Origin: DASQFQ01 sp963805525
Lineage (GTDB): Bacteria; Actinomycetota; Thermoleophilia; Solirubrobacterales; Solirubrobacteraceae
Assembly: GCA_963805525.1 (NCBI GenBank)
Contig: CAWDUT010000001.1
Coordinates: 1-64,000 of the forward strand
Length of the DNA stretch: 64,000 nucleotides
Reading direction: 5' to 3'
A program made the position numbers and the translations under genes. Positions 37,998-46,648 of the stretch are shown here, in pieces; position 1 is the first letter of the stretch, and each line of letters opens with the position of its first letter. Under the pieces are notes generated by a model. That model was not told where the DNA came from. It worked only from the letters and a program-made list of their open reading frames with translations, and did not search any database.

Positions 37998-39296
37998 ATG
38001 AGCGCCCGCAACCGCGAGCTGCTCGCGCTGATCCCGGCATCGCTGCTCGTCGCGGCCGGGTTCGCCGCGATCTTCATCCAGGAGAACGCACGGCTCGACG
38101 ACGTGTCGCTGACCTACGGGGCGGTCTTCCTCGGCGTCTGCGTCGCGACGCATCTCGTCGTGCGCTTCCGGCTGCCCTACGCGGACCCGTACCTGCTGCC
38201 GCTCGCCGCGGTGCTGGCGTGCTTCGGGCTCGTCGTGATCTACCGGCTCGACCCCGAGAAGGCGATCCGCCAGGCGGGCTGGTTCGCGTTCGGGCTCCTG
38301 CTCTTCACGCTCACGATCGTCTTCCTCAAGGACTTCCGGGTCCTCGAGCGCTACCGCTACACGATCGCCGCGGGCGGGCTCGCGCTGCTGCTCCTGCCGC
38401 GCGTCCCGGGCATCGGCCAGCAGGTCAACGGCGCGTACCTGGGCGTCGGGATCGGGCCGTTCGCGTTCCAGCCCGCGGAGTTCGGCAAGCTCGCGATCGT
38501 CATCTTCCTCGCGGCCTACCTGCGCGACAACCGGCAGCTGCTGGTGCAGGGCGCACGGCGCTTCGCCGGCATCACGTTCCCGCCGATCAAGCACTTCGGG
38601 CCGCTGCTGGTCGTGTTCTTCGCCGCCATGTTCCTGCTGTTCTTCATCCAGGACCTGGGCTCGTCGATCATGTACTTCGGCGGCTTCCTGGCGATCCTCT
38701 ACGTGGCCACGAACCGCTTCTCGTTCGTGCTGGGCGGCCTGGTGATGTTCGCGGTCGGGGCGTGGGCGATGTACCACCTGCGCAGCCACATCCAGGACCG
38801 CGTGGAGATCTGGCTGAACCCGTTCTCGCCGCAGCTCGTCGAGCACTCCGGCTACCAGATCGCGCAGTCCCTGTTCGCGCAGGCCGACGGCGGGCTGTTC
38901 GGCACCGGCTTCGGCGCGGCGCTGCTGTCGGTGGGTGGCACGTCGCTGCTGCCGGCGGCCGACACCGACCTCATCTACTCGGTGATCGTCAACGAGCTCG
39001 GGCTCGCCGGCGCGTGCGGGCTGCTGCTCGTCTACCTCCTGTTCACCGAGCGCGGGATGAAGGTGGCCATGGTCGCCTCCGACTCATTCTCGAAGCTGCT
39101 GGCGGTCGGCCTGACGTCGGTGTTCGCGCTGCAGGTGTTCGTGATCGTCGGCGGCGTCACGAAGGTGATCCCGCTGACCGGCGTGACGCTGCCGTTCGTC
39201 TCCTACGGCGGCTCCTCGATCGTCGCCAACTTCGTCCTGCTCGCGCTGCTGCTGCTCGTCTCGGACCGCGCGCGGAGGCCGGCGCACCTGCGATGA
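37998..39296 (+). CDS. rodA: SEDS-family peptidoglycan glycosyltransferase RodA
   Basis: The 432-residue polytopic protein has about ten to twelve membrane helices. SEDS signatures are FAFQPAEFGKLAIVIFLAAY, FIQDLGSSIMYFGGF, HSGYQIAQSLFAQADGGLFG, DTDLIYSVIVNELGLAGA and TLPFVSYGGSSIVAN. RodA polymerises lipid II with a class B PBP, here encoded next with an ATGA overlap. The N-terminus has about 60 extra residues with two helices, as in actinobacterial RodA. Confidence 0.95.
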   Translation: MSARNRELLALIPASLLVAAGFAAIFIQENARLDDVSLTYGAVFLGVCVATHLVVRFRLPYADPYLLPLAAVLACFGLVVIYRLDPEKAIRQAGWFAFGLLLFTLTIVFLKDFRVLERYRYTIAAGGLALLLLPRVPGIGQQVNGAYLGVGIGPFAFQPAEFGKLAIVIFLAAYLRDNRQLLVQGARRFAGITFPPIKHFGPLLVVFFAAMFLLFFIQDLGSSIMYFGGFLAILYVATNRFSFVLGGLVMFAVGAWAMYHLRSHIQDRVEIWLNPFSPQLVEHSGYQIAQSLFAQADGGLFGTGFGAALLSVGGTSLLPAADTDLIYSVIVNELGLAGACGLLLVYLLFTERGMKVAMVASDSFSKLLAVGLTSVFALQVFVIVGGVTKVIPLTGVTLPFVSYGGSSIVANFVLLALLLLVSDRARRPAHLR

Positions 39297-40717
39297 ACCC
39301 GCCGATCGTTCGCCTCTACGCCTTCTTCGCGCTGCTGTTCGGCATCCTCGTGTTCGCGACCTCGTGGTGGGCGGTGTTCACCGCGCCGAAGCTGCGCGAC
39401 AACGCCGCGAACCGGCGGCCGCTGCTGGCCGAGGAGCGGATCAAGCGCGGGACGATCCGCTCGGCCGACGGCCGGGTGCTGGCGCGCAGCGTCAAGATCG
39501 ACAAGGAGCGCTACCGGCGGACGTATCCCACCAAGGACGAGTTCGCCCACGCGATCGGCTACTCGTACACGACGCTCGGCCGCTCGGGCCTCGAGCAGTA
39601 CCGCAACGACCCGCTCACGGGCCGCCGCACCGAGCTGATCGGGGCGGTCGACTCGCTGCTGAACAAGCGCGGCGAGGGCGACTCGCTGCGCACGACGCTC
39701 AACACCAAGGCGCAGCAGGCGGCGATCGACGGGCTCGCCGGGCGCAAGGGCGCCGTGGTGGCGCTCGAGCCGAGCACCGGCAAGGTGCTGGTGATGGTCT
39801 CGACCCCCTCCTACGACCCGAACAACCTCGACAGGGGGAACAAGTTCAAGCGGCTGGCGACGGATGACGCGAACTCCCCGCTCGTCAACCGCGCGACGCA
39901 GGCCGGCTACCCGCCGGGCTCGACGTTCAAGGCGGTCACCGCGACGGCCGCGCTCGACTCCGGGAAGTTCAAGCCGGACTCGATGGTCAGCGGCAAGAAC
40001 GGCAAGAAGATCTCGGGCGTCCCGCTCAACAACTTCGGCGGCGAGGACTTCGGCGACATCACCCTCACCGACGCGCTGACGCACTCCGTCAACACCGTGT
40101 GGGCCGAGGTCGGTGAGAAGCTCGGCAAGAACACGATGGCCAAGTACATGCTCCGGTACGGCTTCTACAAGCAGCCGCCGATCGACCTGCCCGACGATCA
40201 GCTGCTGGCGTCGGGCGAGCGCGGCCCGAACGGCAAGCTGCTGCGCCCGCGCTCGCCGCGGATCGACGTCGGGCGCATGGCCATCGGCCAGGACAAGCTG
40301 CTCGTCACGCCGCTCCAGATGGCCACCGTGGCGGCCACGATCGCCAACGGCGGCGTGCGCATGGAGCCGCACATCACGCAGAAGATCGTCGACCCCGACG
40401 GGCGCACCCAGGACGAGATCGAGCCCAAACGCGCCGAGCGGGTCATGGACGTGGACACCGCTCGCGCGTTGACAGGGATGATGAAGCAGGTCGTCAAGGA
40501 GGGGACGGGCACGGCGGCGGCGCTCCAGGGCGTCGAGCTGGCCGGCAAGACCGGCACCGCGGAGATCAACATCGAGCAGAAGATCAACGACCCCTGGTTC
40601 ATCGGCTTCACCAACGACTTCGCGATCGCGGTCGTGCTGGAGCGGGTCCAGGGCGGCCAGGGCGGCGTCGTGGCGGCGCCGATCGCGAAGCAGGTGCTCG
40701 AGGCGCTGGGCAGATGA
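39293..40717 (+). CDS. pbpA: Class B penicillin-binding protein (PbpA-like transpeptidase)
   Basis: The 474-residue protein has an N-terminal membrane anchor (about 5-28), a short dimerisation/linker region including IKRGTIRSADGRVLA, and a transpeptidase domain. The active-site motifs are SxxK in PGSTFKAV, SxN in THSVNTVW, and KTG in ELAGKTGTAEI. It cross-links peptidoglycan with RodA. It overlaps rodA and pknB by ATGA at both ends. Confidence 0.95.
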   Translation: MNPPIVRLYAFFALLFGILVFATSWWAVFTAPKLRDNAANRRPLLAEERIKRGTIRSADGRVLARSVKIDKERYRRTYPTKDEFAHAIGYSYTTLGRSGLEQYRNDPLTGRRTELIGAVDSLLNKRGEGDSLRTTLNTKAQQAAIDGLAGRKGAVVALEPSTGKVLVMVSTPSYDPNNLDRGNKFKRLATDDANSPLVNRATQAGYPPGSTFKAVTATAALDSGKFKPDSMVSGKNGKKISGVPLNNFGGEDFGDITLTDALTHSVNTVWAEVGEKLGKNTMAKYMLRYGFYKQPPIDLPDDQLLASGERGPNGKLLRPRSPRIDVGRMAIGQDKLLVTPLQMATVAATIANGGVRMEPHITQKIVDPDGRTQDEIEPKRAERVMDVDTARALTGMMKQVVKEGTGTAAALQGVELAGKTGTAEINIEQKINDPWFIGFTNDFAIAVVLERVQGGQGGVVAAPIAKQVLEALGR

Positions 40718-42597
40718 GCGTCCACGGCATCGCGCGCGACACGGTGGTGGACGAGCGCTACAAGGTGCTCAACCGCATCGGCTCGGGCGGGATGGCGGAT
40801 GTGTACTGCGCCGAGGACCTCCAGCTCGGCCGGCGTGTCGCGCTGAAGCTGCTGTACCGGCGCTTCGCCGAGGACGAGGAGTTCGTCGAGCGCTTCCGGC
40901 GCGAGGCGTCGAGCGCCGCCGGGCTCCAGCACCCGAACGTGGTCGCGGTGTTCGACCGCGGCGAGTTCGACGGCACCTACTACATCGCGATGGAGTTCCT
41001 GGAGGGGCGCTCGCTCAAGCAGCTCGTCCGCCAGGAAGGCGCGCTGGACCCCGATCGCGCGATCGACCTGGTGATCCAGATCCTGAAGGCGGCGCGCTTC
41101 GCCCACCGGCGCGGGATCGTGCACCGCGACATCAAGCCCCACAACGTGATCGTCGACGACGAGGGGCGGGCGAAGGTCACCGACTTCGGGATCGCGCGCG
41201 CCGGCGCGTCGGACATGACGGAGACCGGCTCGATCATGGGCACCGCGCAGTACCTGTCGCCGGAGCAGGCCCAGGGCCACCCGGTCGACGCGCGCTCCGA
41301 CCTCTACTCGATCGGCGTCGTGCTCTACGAGCTGCTGACGGGGCGGGTGCCGTTCGACGCCGAGTCGGCGGTGACGATCGCGCTGAAGCAGGTCTCCGAG
41401 GAGCCGGTGCCGCCCTCGCACTACAACCCGGCGGTCTCCGACCAGCTCGAGGACGTGGTGATGCGGGCGCTGCAGAAGGACCCGGCCTTCCGCTTCAACG
41501 ACGCCGAGGAGTTCATCGTCGCTTTGGAACAGGCGCGCGGGATCCCTCCGGGGACCGGCGAGTACACGCGGATCGCGCCGCACACCGGCACCTACCCTGG
41601 GCTGCCGGGCGCCGTGGCCGAGCTCGAGGAGGCCGACCGCCGCAACCTGCGCTGGCTGTGGTGGGTGCTCCTGCTGCTGGCGCTGATCGGGATCGGGATC
41701 GGCGCCTACGTGCTGCTCACGCCCGAGAAGGTCTCGGTACCGGACGTCGTCGGCCGGCGCTCGGCGACCGCGGCGCAGATCCTCCAGAACCAGGGCTTCG
41801 AGGTGAACGTCGAGAACGTGCGCTCCGACGACGTGCCGGCGGACCGCGTCACAACGCAGCGGCCGCAGCCCAAGCAGGAGGCGGACGAGGGCTCGACGGT
41901 GACGATCATCGTCTCCAGTGGGCCCGGCGACGCGACGATCCCATTCGTGCGCGGCTCGTCGCAGGAGGAGGCGACGAAGAAGCTGAAGGCCGCCGGCTTC
42001 AAGGTCGACGTGCGCAAGGAGTACAACGAGGACGTCGCCAAGGGCAAGGTGATCGAGACGTCGCCGGCCGAGGGCCAGCAGCTGACGCGCGGGACCTCGG
42101 TGACGCTCGTCGTCTCGCGCGGGCCGCGGGAGGTGGAGGTGCCCGATGTCGTGGGCAAGAACCGCGACGACGCCGAGGCGCAGCTCGAGGACCTCGGGCT
42201 GAAGGTCACGTTCACCGAGCGGGAGGACCAGGACAAGGATCCGGGCACGGTGCTCGAGATGTCGCCGGCGGCCGGTACGCAGCTGCAGAAGGACGCCACG
42301 GTCAACCTGGTCGTGGCCAAGGAGCCGAAGCAGGTCGAGGTCCCGGATGTGGTCGGCGACGGCACGACGACCGTCAACGACGCGGTCGACGCGCTCGAGC
42401 AGGCGGGCTTCCGGGTGCGCCAGAAGGAGAAGAAGGTCGACACGCCGGACGAGGACAGCCTCGTCATCTCGCAGGACCCGCCGGGCGGCCAGAAGCGCGA
42501 CAAGGGCTCGCGGGTGACGATCACGGTCGGGCGCTTCACGCCTGAGAACCTCGACCCCGATCCGAGCGCGACCGCGACGCCGAGCCCGACGCCGTGA
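40714..42597 (+). CDS. pknB: PASTA-domain serine/threonine kinase PknB
   Basis: The 627-residue protein has a kinase domain (about 14-275) with IGSGGMADVYCAEDLQLGRR, HRDIKPHNVI, KVTDFGIARAG and GTAQYLSPEQAQG. A membrane helix follows (about 312-335), then four PASTA repeats opening with motifs such as VSVPDVVGRRSATAAQIL, VEVPDVVGKNRDDAEAQL and VEVPDVVGDGTTTVNDAV. PASTA repeats bind muropeptides or lipid II. It is the wall-sensing kinase of the operon. ATG 40714 overlaps pbpA, and its stop overlaps ddl. Confidence 0.97.
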   Translation: MSVHGIARDTVVDERYKVLNRIGSGGMADVYCAEDLQLGRRVALKLLYRRFAEDEEFVERFRREASSAAGLQHPNVVAVFDRGEFDGTYYIAMEFLEGRSLKQLVRQEGALDPDRAIDLVIQILKAARFAHRRGIVHRDIKPHNVIVDDEGRAKVTDFGIARAGASDMTETGSIMGTAQYLSPEQAQGHPVDARSDLYSIGVVLYELLTGRVPFDAESAVTIALKQVSEEPVPPSHYNPAVSDQLEDVVMRALQKDPAFRFNDAEEFIVALEQARGIPPGTGEYTRIAPHTGTYPGLPGAVAELEEADRRNLRWLWWVLLLLALIGIGIGAYVLLTPEKVSVPDVVGRRSATAAQILQNQGFEVNVENVRSDDVPADRVTTQRPQPKQEADEGSTVTIIVSSGPGDATIPFVRGSSQEEATKKLKAAGFKVDVRKEYNEDVAKGKVIETSPAEGQQLTRGTSVTLVVSRGPREVEVPDVVGKNRDDAEAQLEDLGLKVTFTEREDQDKDPGTVLEMSPAAGTQLQKDATVNLVVAKEPKQVEVPDVVGDGTTTVNDAVDALEQAGFRVRQKEKKVDTPDEDSLVISQDPPGGQKRDKGSRVTITVGRFTPENLDPDPSATATPSPTP

Positions 42598-43589
42598 GGG
42601 TCGCGGTCCTGGCCGGAGGGCGCTCCTCCGAGCACAGCGTGTCCTTGGATTCGGGGGCGACGGTCTCCGCGGCGTTGCAGGAGGCGGGGCACGAGGTCGT
42701 GGCGGTGCGGCTGGCGCGCGACGGGTCGTGGAAGGGGCCGGACGGCTCCGTCCTGGCGTTGTCGCCGGGCGGGGGGCTGCTCGACGTGGACGTCGCGTTC
42801 CCGGTGCTGCACGGGCCGTTCGGGGAGGACGGGACGATCCAGGGGCTGCTCGAGCTGCTCGACGTGCCCTACGTGGGGGCGGGCGTGCTCGCGTCGTCGC
42901 TGTGCATGGACAAGATCGTGTTCAAGGAGGTGCTCGCCGCGGCGGGGGTGCCGCAGGTGGGCTACCTGGCGGTGCGGGAGCCGGCGTGGCAGGACACGCC
43001 GGACGCGGTGCGGGCGTCGCTGGAGGGGCTGGGGCTGCCGCTGTTCGTCAAGCCGGCGCGGCTGGGCTCGTCGGTGGGGATCTCGAAGGTGACGTCGGCC
43101 GAGGAGCTTGACGGGGCGCTGGAGACGGCGTTCCAGCACGACGGGCTGGCGATCGTCGAGGCGTTCTCGCCGGGGATCGAGGTCGAGTGCTCCGTGACGG
43201 GCAACGGGGAGCCGGAGGCGTCGCTGCCGGCCGAGGTCGTGCTCCAGGGGGCCGATTGGTACGACTATGAGGCCAAGTACGCGCCGGGAGGCGTCGAGCT
43301 GGAGATCCCGGCGCGGGTGGATGGCGCCGTGATCGCGGAGATCCAGGCGCTGGCGCGCGAGACGTTCGTGCGGGTCGGCTGCTCGGGCCTGGCGCGGGTC
43401 GACTTCTTCGTCGAGGACGGCGGGCGGGTGCTGGTCAACGAGCTCAACACGCTGCCGGGGATGACGGCGACGAGCGGCTTCCCGAAGATGTGGGAGGCCA
43501 GCGGACGGTCGTTTTCGTCGGTCTGCGAGCGGCTGCTGGAGCTGGGGCTGGAGCGGTACCGCGCCGAGCGCGCGGGGCACGCGTTCTAG
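42594..43589 (+). CDS. ddl: D-alanine-D-alanine ligase (second, in the wall operon)
   Basis: The 331-residue ligase has LAGGRSSEHSVSLDSGATVS, VLHGPFGEDGTIQGLLELLD, KPARLGSSVGISKV, WYDYEAKYAPGGVELEIPAR and VLVNELNTLPGMTATSGFPK. All are canonical Ddl sequences including the omega-loop tyrosine. It makes the D-Ala-D-Ala of the peptidoglycan stem. GTG 42594 overlaps the pknB stop. Its TAG and the TAG of the convergent kinase share the tetramer CTAG at 43586-43589. Confidence 0.95.
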   Translation: MRVAVLAGGRSSEHSVSLDSGATVSAALQEAGHEVVAVRLARDGSWKGPDGSVLALSPGGGLLDVDVAFPVLHGPFGEDGTIQGLLELLDVPYVGAGVLASSLCMDKIVFKEVLAAAGVPQVGYLAVREPAWQDTPDAVRASLEGLGLPLFVKPARLGSSVGISKVTSAEELDGALETAFQHDGLAIVEAFSPGIEVECSVTGNGEPEASLPAEVVLQGADWYDYEAKYAPGGVELEIPARVDGAVIAEIQALARETFVRVGCSGLARVDFFVEDGGRVLVNELNTLPGMTATSGFPKMWEASGRSFSSVCERLLELGLERYRAERAGHAF

Positions 43590-45112
43590 GTCGGCGTCTT
43601 CCGGAACAGGCTGACCTCGGAGATCTCGACGCGCTCCTGGTTCGGCGGGAGCTTCGTGATCCACACGAGGTAGTAGCGGTAGCGCTTGCCGTCGGTGCGC
43701 AGCTTGAAGCGCTGGTGCTTGCGGCGGACGGTGCCGCCGCCGACCTTCTGCCAGTCGTTCGTCTTACCGGGGGCGGCGGTGGGCGCGTCGCCGTCGGGCG
43801 CGACCTGGATCTCCGCCTGCCAGCCGGTGTCGGGGGTGTCGATCTCGATCTGGGTCGCGCTGACGCCGGGGGCGGCGTCGACGTAGAGGCCCACTCCCGC
43901 CTTGCCGGCGATCGTGCCGCCGCTGTAGCTCTCGGTGGTCCAGGAGGTGCCGGGATCCTTGTCGACGGCCAGGTGGGCCTGGTCGGCGTGCTCGTCCTGG
44001 TCGCCGAGCGGGTCGAAGTCCTGGGCGCTGGTGCGCTTCACGGAGACGACCCTGGTGCCGGCGGGCGGCTTCACGGTGCCCTCGCCGGTGCCGCGCTGGG
44101 TGCGCTCGACGCCCTGGAGCAGCAGCACGGCGGCGACGGCGCCCCCGAGCAGGAGCACGCCGACGACGGCGAAGATCGGGACCTTGCGGCGGAGGCGGAA
44201 CGGGAGCCGGCGCCGCGCCGATTCCGGGAGCGTGGCGATGACGGCGGTGGCCTCGCCGGTGGCGCGGCCCTGGCGGGAGGCTTCGACGGCGAGCGCGTCC
44301 TCCAGGTCGATCTCGAGCGTGCGGGCGTCGGGGTAGCGGCGCTCGAGGTGCTTGTCCGTCATGCGGTCGAGGATCGCCGCGAGGCCCGCCGAGACGTCGG
44401 GGCGGCGGGTCTGGACGTCGGGGAGGTCCTCGCGGACGTGCTTCATCGCCACGGCGACCTGGTTCTCGCCGTGGAACGGGACGTCGCCGACGAGCATCTC
44501 GTAGAGCACGACGCCGAGGCTGTAGATGTCGGACTGACCGTTGACGTCGTGGCCGAGGGCCTGCTCCGGCGAGACGTAGTCGGTCGTGCCGAGGACGCGG
44601 CCGTCGGCGGTCAGGCCCTCGTCGTCGTCGAGGCTGCGGGCGATGCCGAAGTCGGTGACCTTGGCGGAGCCCTCCTCGTCGATCAGGACGTTCTGGGGCT
44701 TGACGTCGCGGTGGACGATGTGGCGCGCGTGGGCGGCTCCCAGCGCGCGGGCGATCTCGATCGCGTAGGCGATGGCCTCGTCGACGGGCAGGCGGCCCAT
44801 GCGGCGGATGCGGTCCTTCAGCGTCTCGCCCTCGACGTACTCGAAGACGATGTATGGGCGGCCGTCCTCCTCGCCGGCGTCGATCACGCCCACGATGTGG
44901 GGATGCGAGAGCTGGGCGACGCTGCGGGCTTCTCGGCGGAAGCGCTCGAGCTGGTCGGTGTCCGCGGCGATCTCGCGGTGCATCAGCTTGACCGCGACCC
45001 GGCGCTCGAGCACCGAGTCGAAGGCGCGGTAGACCGTCGACATGCCGCCCGCCCCGATCTGGGCGTCGAGCCGATACCGGCCGTTCAGCTGCATGCCGAC
45101 GAGGGTGCTCAT
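43586..45112 (-). CDS. Serine/threonine kinase with extracellular discoidin-like domain
   Basis: The 508-residue protein has a kinase domain (about 10-275): IGAGGMSTVYRAFDSVLERR, HRDVKPQNVLID, KVTDFGIARSLD and TTDYVSPEQALG. One membrane helix follows (about 312-333), then an extracellular beta-rich domain (about 360-508) with DKDPGTSWTTESYSGGT and GLYVDAAPGVSATQIEIDTP. That domain resembles the F5/8 type C (discoidin) sensor seen in the MviN-linked kinase-like proteins. It faces the wall operon convergently. Start is ATG 45112. Confidence 0.9.
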   Translation of the reverse strand: MSTLVGMQLNGRYRLDAQIGAGGMSTVYRAFDSVLERRVAVKLMHREIAADTDQLERFRREARSVAQLSHPHIVGVIDAGEEDGRPYIVFEYVEGETLKDRIRRMGRLPVDEAIAYAIEIARALGAAHARHIVHRDVKPQNVLIDEEGSAKVTDFGIARSLDDDEGLTADGRVLGTTDYVSPEQALGHDVNGQSDIYSLGVVLYEMLVGDVPFHGENQVAVAMKHVREDLPDVQTRRPDVSAGLAAILDRMTDKHLERRYPDARTLEIDLEDALAVEASRQGRATGEATAVIATLPESARRRLPFRLRRKVPIFAVVGVLLLGGAVAAVLLLQGVERTQRGTGEGTVKPPAGTRVVSVKRTSAQDFDPLGDQDEHADQAHLAVDKDPGTSWTTESYSGGTIAGKAGVGLYVDAAPGVSATQIEIDTPDTGWQAEIQVAPDGDAPTAAPGKTNDWQKVGGGTVRRKHQRFKLRTDGKRYRYYLVWITKLPPNQERVEISEVSLFRKTPT

Positions 45113-45310
45113 CCGTGTCTGTGCCTATTGTGGACTACGGGGTGGCTTGGTGTCCGAGGTTCGGCGGCGCGCCACGTAGCCCCTCGGACACGGGTTCTTT
45201 GCCTATGAAAACGTTGCATCTGGAAGGGTGAGCTCTGGGCGGTGGTTAACGCGGAAGCGCCGGGTCTCCCCGGCGCTTCCTGTACCCCTGCAAACGGCTT
45301 TCCAGCGCGG
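45113..45310. promoter_or_regulatory. Intergenic region with a 10-bp inverted repeat and a terminator
   Basis: No gene is supported in these 198 bp. GTGTCCGAGG (45150-45159) and CCTCGGACAC (45182-45191) form a perfect inverted repeat with a 22-nt centre containing GGCGCGCC. It lies 38-79 bp upstream of the kinase start and could be an operator or an mRNA stem. Near 45310, GGAAGCGCCGGG and CCCGGCGCTTCC (45253-45280) form the terminator of the gene ending at 45311. Confidence 0.5.
45253..45280 (-). terminator. 12-bp stem-loop terminator
   Basis: Arms 45253-45264 and 45269-45280 pair perfectly over 12 bp around a 4-nt loop, 31 nt beyond the stop of the low-complexity gene ending at 45311. It lacks a long T-run, as is usual in this kind of genome. 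Confidence 0.75.
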
Positions 45311-46519
45311 TTACGACCCGATCGGCCGGCCGCTCCACGTGTCGGACTGCGCGGGGCGCTCAGCTTCCGGCTTGCGCTCCTGCACGTCCGCAACGAACCA
45401 CGGCTCCTCCTCCACGACGGGAGGCTCTTCCTCGGCGGTGGGGTCGGCGACGAATGGCGACGGCTCCACGGGCTGGAACGTCTCCTCGGCGACAACCGGC
45501 TCCTCCACGACGGGCGCTTCCTCCGCCACGAACGGCTGCTCCGCGTCCGGGTGCTCGGCCACGGGGGCCGGCTCGGCCATCGAGGCCTCCCAATCCACGC
45601 GCTCCTCGGCGGGAACCTCGAGGCTCACGGCCTCACCGACCGGCTCGACGACGGCCGCCTCGGCCACCGGCTCGGGCTCCACCTCGACGACGGGAAGCTC
45701 ATACTCGACCGCTTCAGGCGCCGAAACCGGCTCCACAGCGGGCTCCTCGACCGGAGCGGCCTCCATGACGGGCTCTTCGGCAACCCACTCAGCGACGGGG
45801 GCAATCTCTTCGGCGACGGGCTCCTCGACGGGCTCGGCGACCTCGAGGGCCTCTGCGACGGGCTCCTCGGCGGGGGCGGCCTCCACGACGGGCTCTCCGG
45901 CGACCCACTCAGCGACTTCGGGGGCCTCGGCGACCGGCTCGGCGACCTCGGGGGTCTCCACGGCGGGCGCTTCGGCGACGGGCTGCTCGGCGACCTCAGG
46001 GGCCTCCGCGATGAGCTCCTCGACCATGGCGGGCTCCAGGATGGCCTCTTGCGCCACCGGCTCAGCGATCACGGGGGCCGCAGCGATGGGCTCCTCGATC
46101 GGGGCGGGCTCTTCGGCGACCCACTCAGCGATCTCGGGGCCCTCCACGACGGGCTCGTCGACGATCGGCTGCTCGACCGCGGCCACGGGCTCCTCGACCG
46201 GCTCGGGGGCCAGAATCGGCTCCACAGCGGGCTCTTCGGCGACCGGGACGGCCTCGATGACCGACTCCTCGGGGACCGGCGTGGGCTGCACGACGATCGG
46301 GGCGGGCTCGACGTAGGACTGCTCGGCGACGGGCTCCTCGACCACCGGGGCGGCCTGGGCGACCGGCGCCGGCGCGACGGGCGCGGGGGTCGGGGGGACG
46401 TAGGAGTCCGCGAAGAAGGGCTTCGCCTCCTCGGCGCGTCGGCGGATGAGGTGGCGGGTCACGGCGACGGCGGCGCCGGCGCCTGCCAGCAGCAGGATGT
46501 ATCGGACGGGACGGGACAT
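45311..46519 (-). CDS. Membrane-anchored low-complexity Pro/Ala/Val/Glu-rich protein
   Basis: The 402-residue protein has one N-terminal membrane helix (YILLLAGAGAAVAVTRHLI) followed by about 370 residues made almost only of A, E, P and V. The degenerate unit is PVAEAPEVAEPV / EEPVAEEIAPVAEWV, with tryptophans spaced irregularly (AEWVAEEP occurs repeatedly). It is strongly acidic and probably extended, like a wall-spanning spacer. The true start is ATG 46519, with AAGGAG upstream; a longer frame to 46570 is less likely. The leader has a GATGCA-loop-TGCATC hairpin (46555-46571). No known family is recognised. Confidence 0.72.
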   Translation of the reverse strand: MSRPVRYILLLAGAGAAVAVTRHLIRRRAEEAKPFFADSYVPPTPAPVAPAPVAQAAPVVEEPVAEQSYVEPAPIVVQPTPVPEESVIEAVPVAEEPAVEPILAPEPVEEPVAAVEQPIVDEPVVEGPEIAEWVAEEPAPIEEPIAAAPVIAEPVAQEAILEPAMVEELIAEAPEVAEQPVAEAPAVETPEVAEPVAEAPEVAEWVAGEPVVEAAPAEEPVAEALEVAEPVEEPVAEEIAPVAEWVAEEPVMEAAPVEEPAVEPVSAPEAVEYELPVVEVEPEPVAEAAVVEPVGEAVSLEVPAEERVDWEASMAEPAPVAEHPDAEQPFVAEEAPVVEEPVVAEETFQPVEPSPFVADPTAEEEPPVVEEEPWFVADVQERKPEAERPAQSDTWSGRPIGS

Positions 46520-46648
46520 GCGGGACTGGCTCCTTCGGCGGTCGCGTGCGTGGAGATGCACCCACTGCATCGGACCGGCGCGCGCAGCCCTTGAGCCCCA
46601 CGTGAGGATTTCTTCAGATGTTCGGCGACCGTCCGAGTCGCCGGCCGC

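Noticed and set aside
45311..46519. Possible CRISPR-like or tandem DNA repeat array
   Set aside because: Repeats are degenerate in DNA, lack fixed unit length and constant spacers, and stay in one reading frame. They reflect protein low complexity.
45228..46594. Serine/threonine/glycine-rich and leucine/glycine-rich frames on the plus strand opposite the low-complexity gene
   Set aside because: Mirror images of the repetitive A/E/P/V coding sequence. The minus strand has a start, ribosome site, membrane helix and terminator; the plus strand has none of these.
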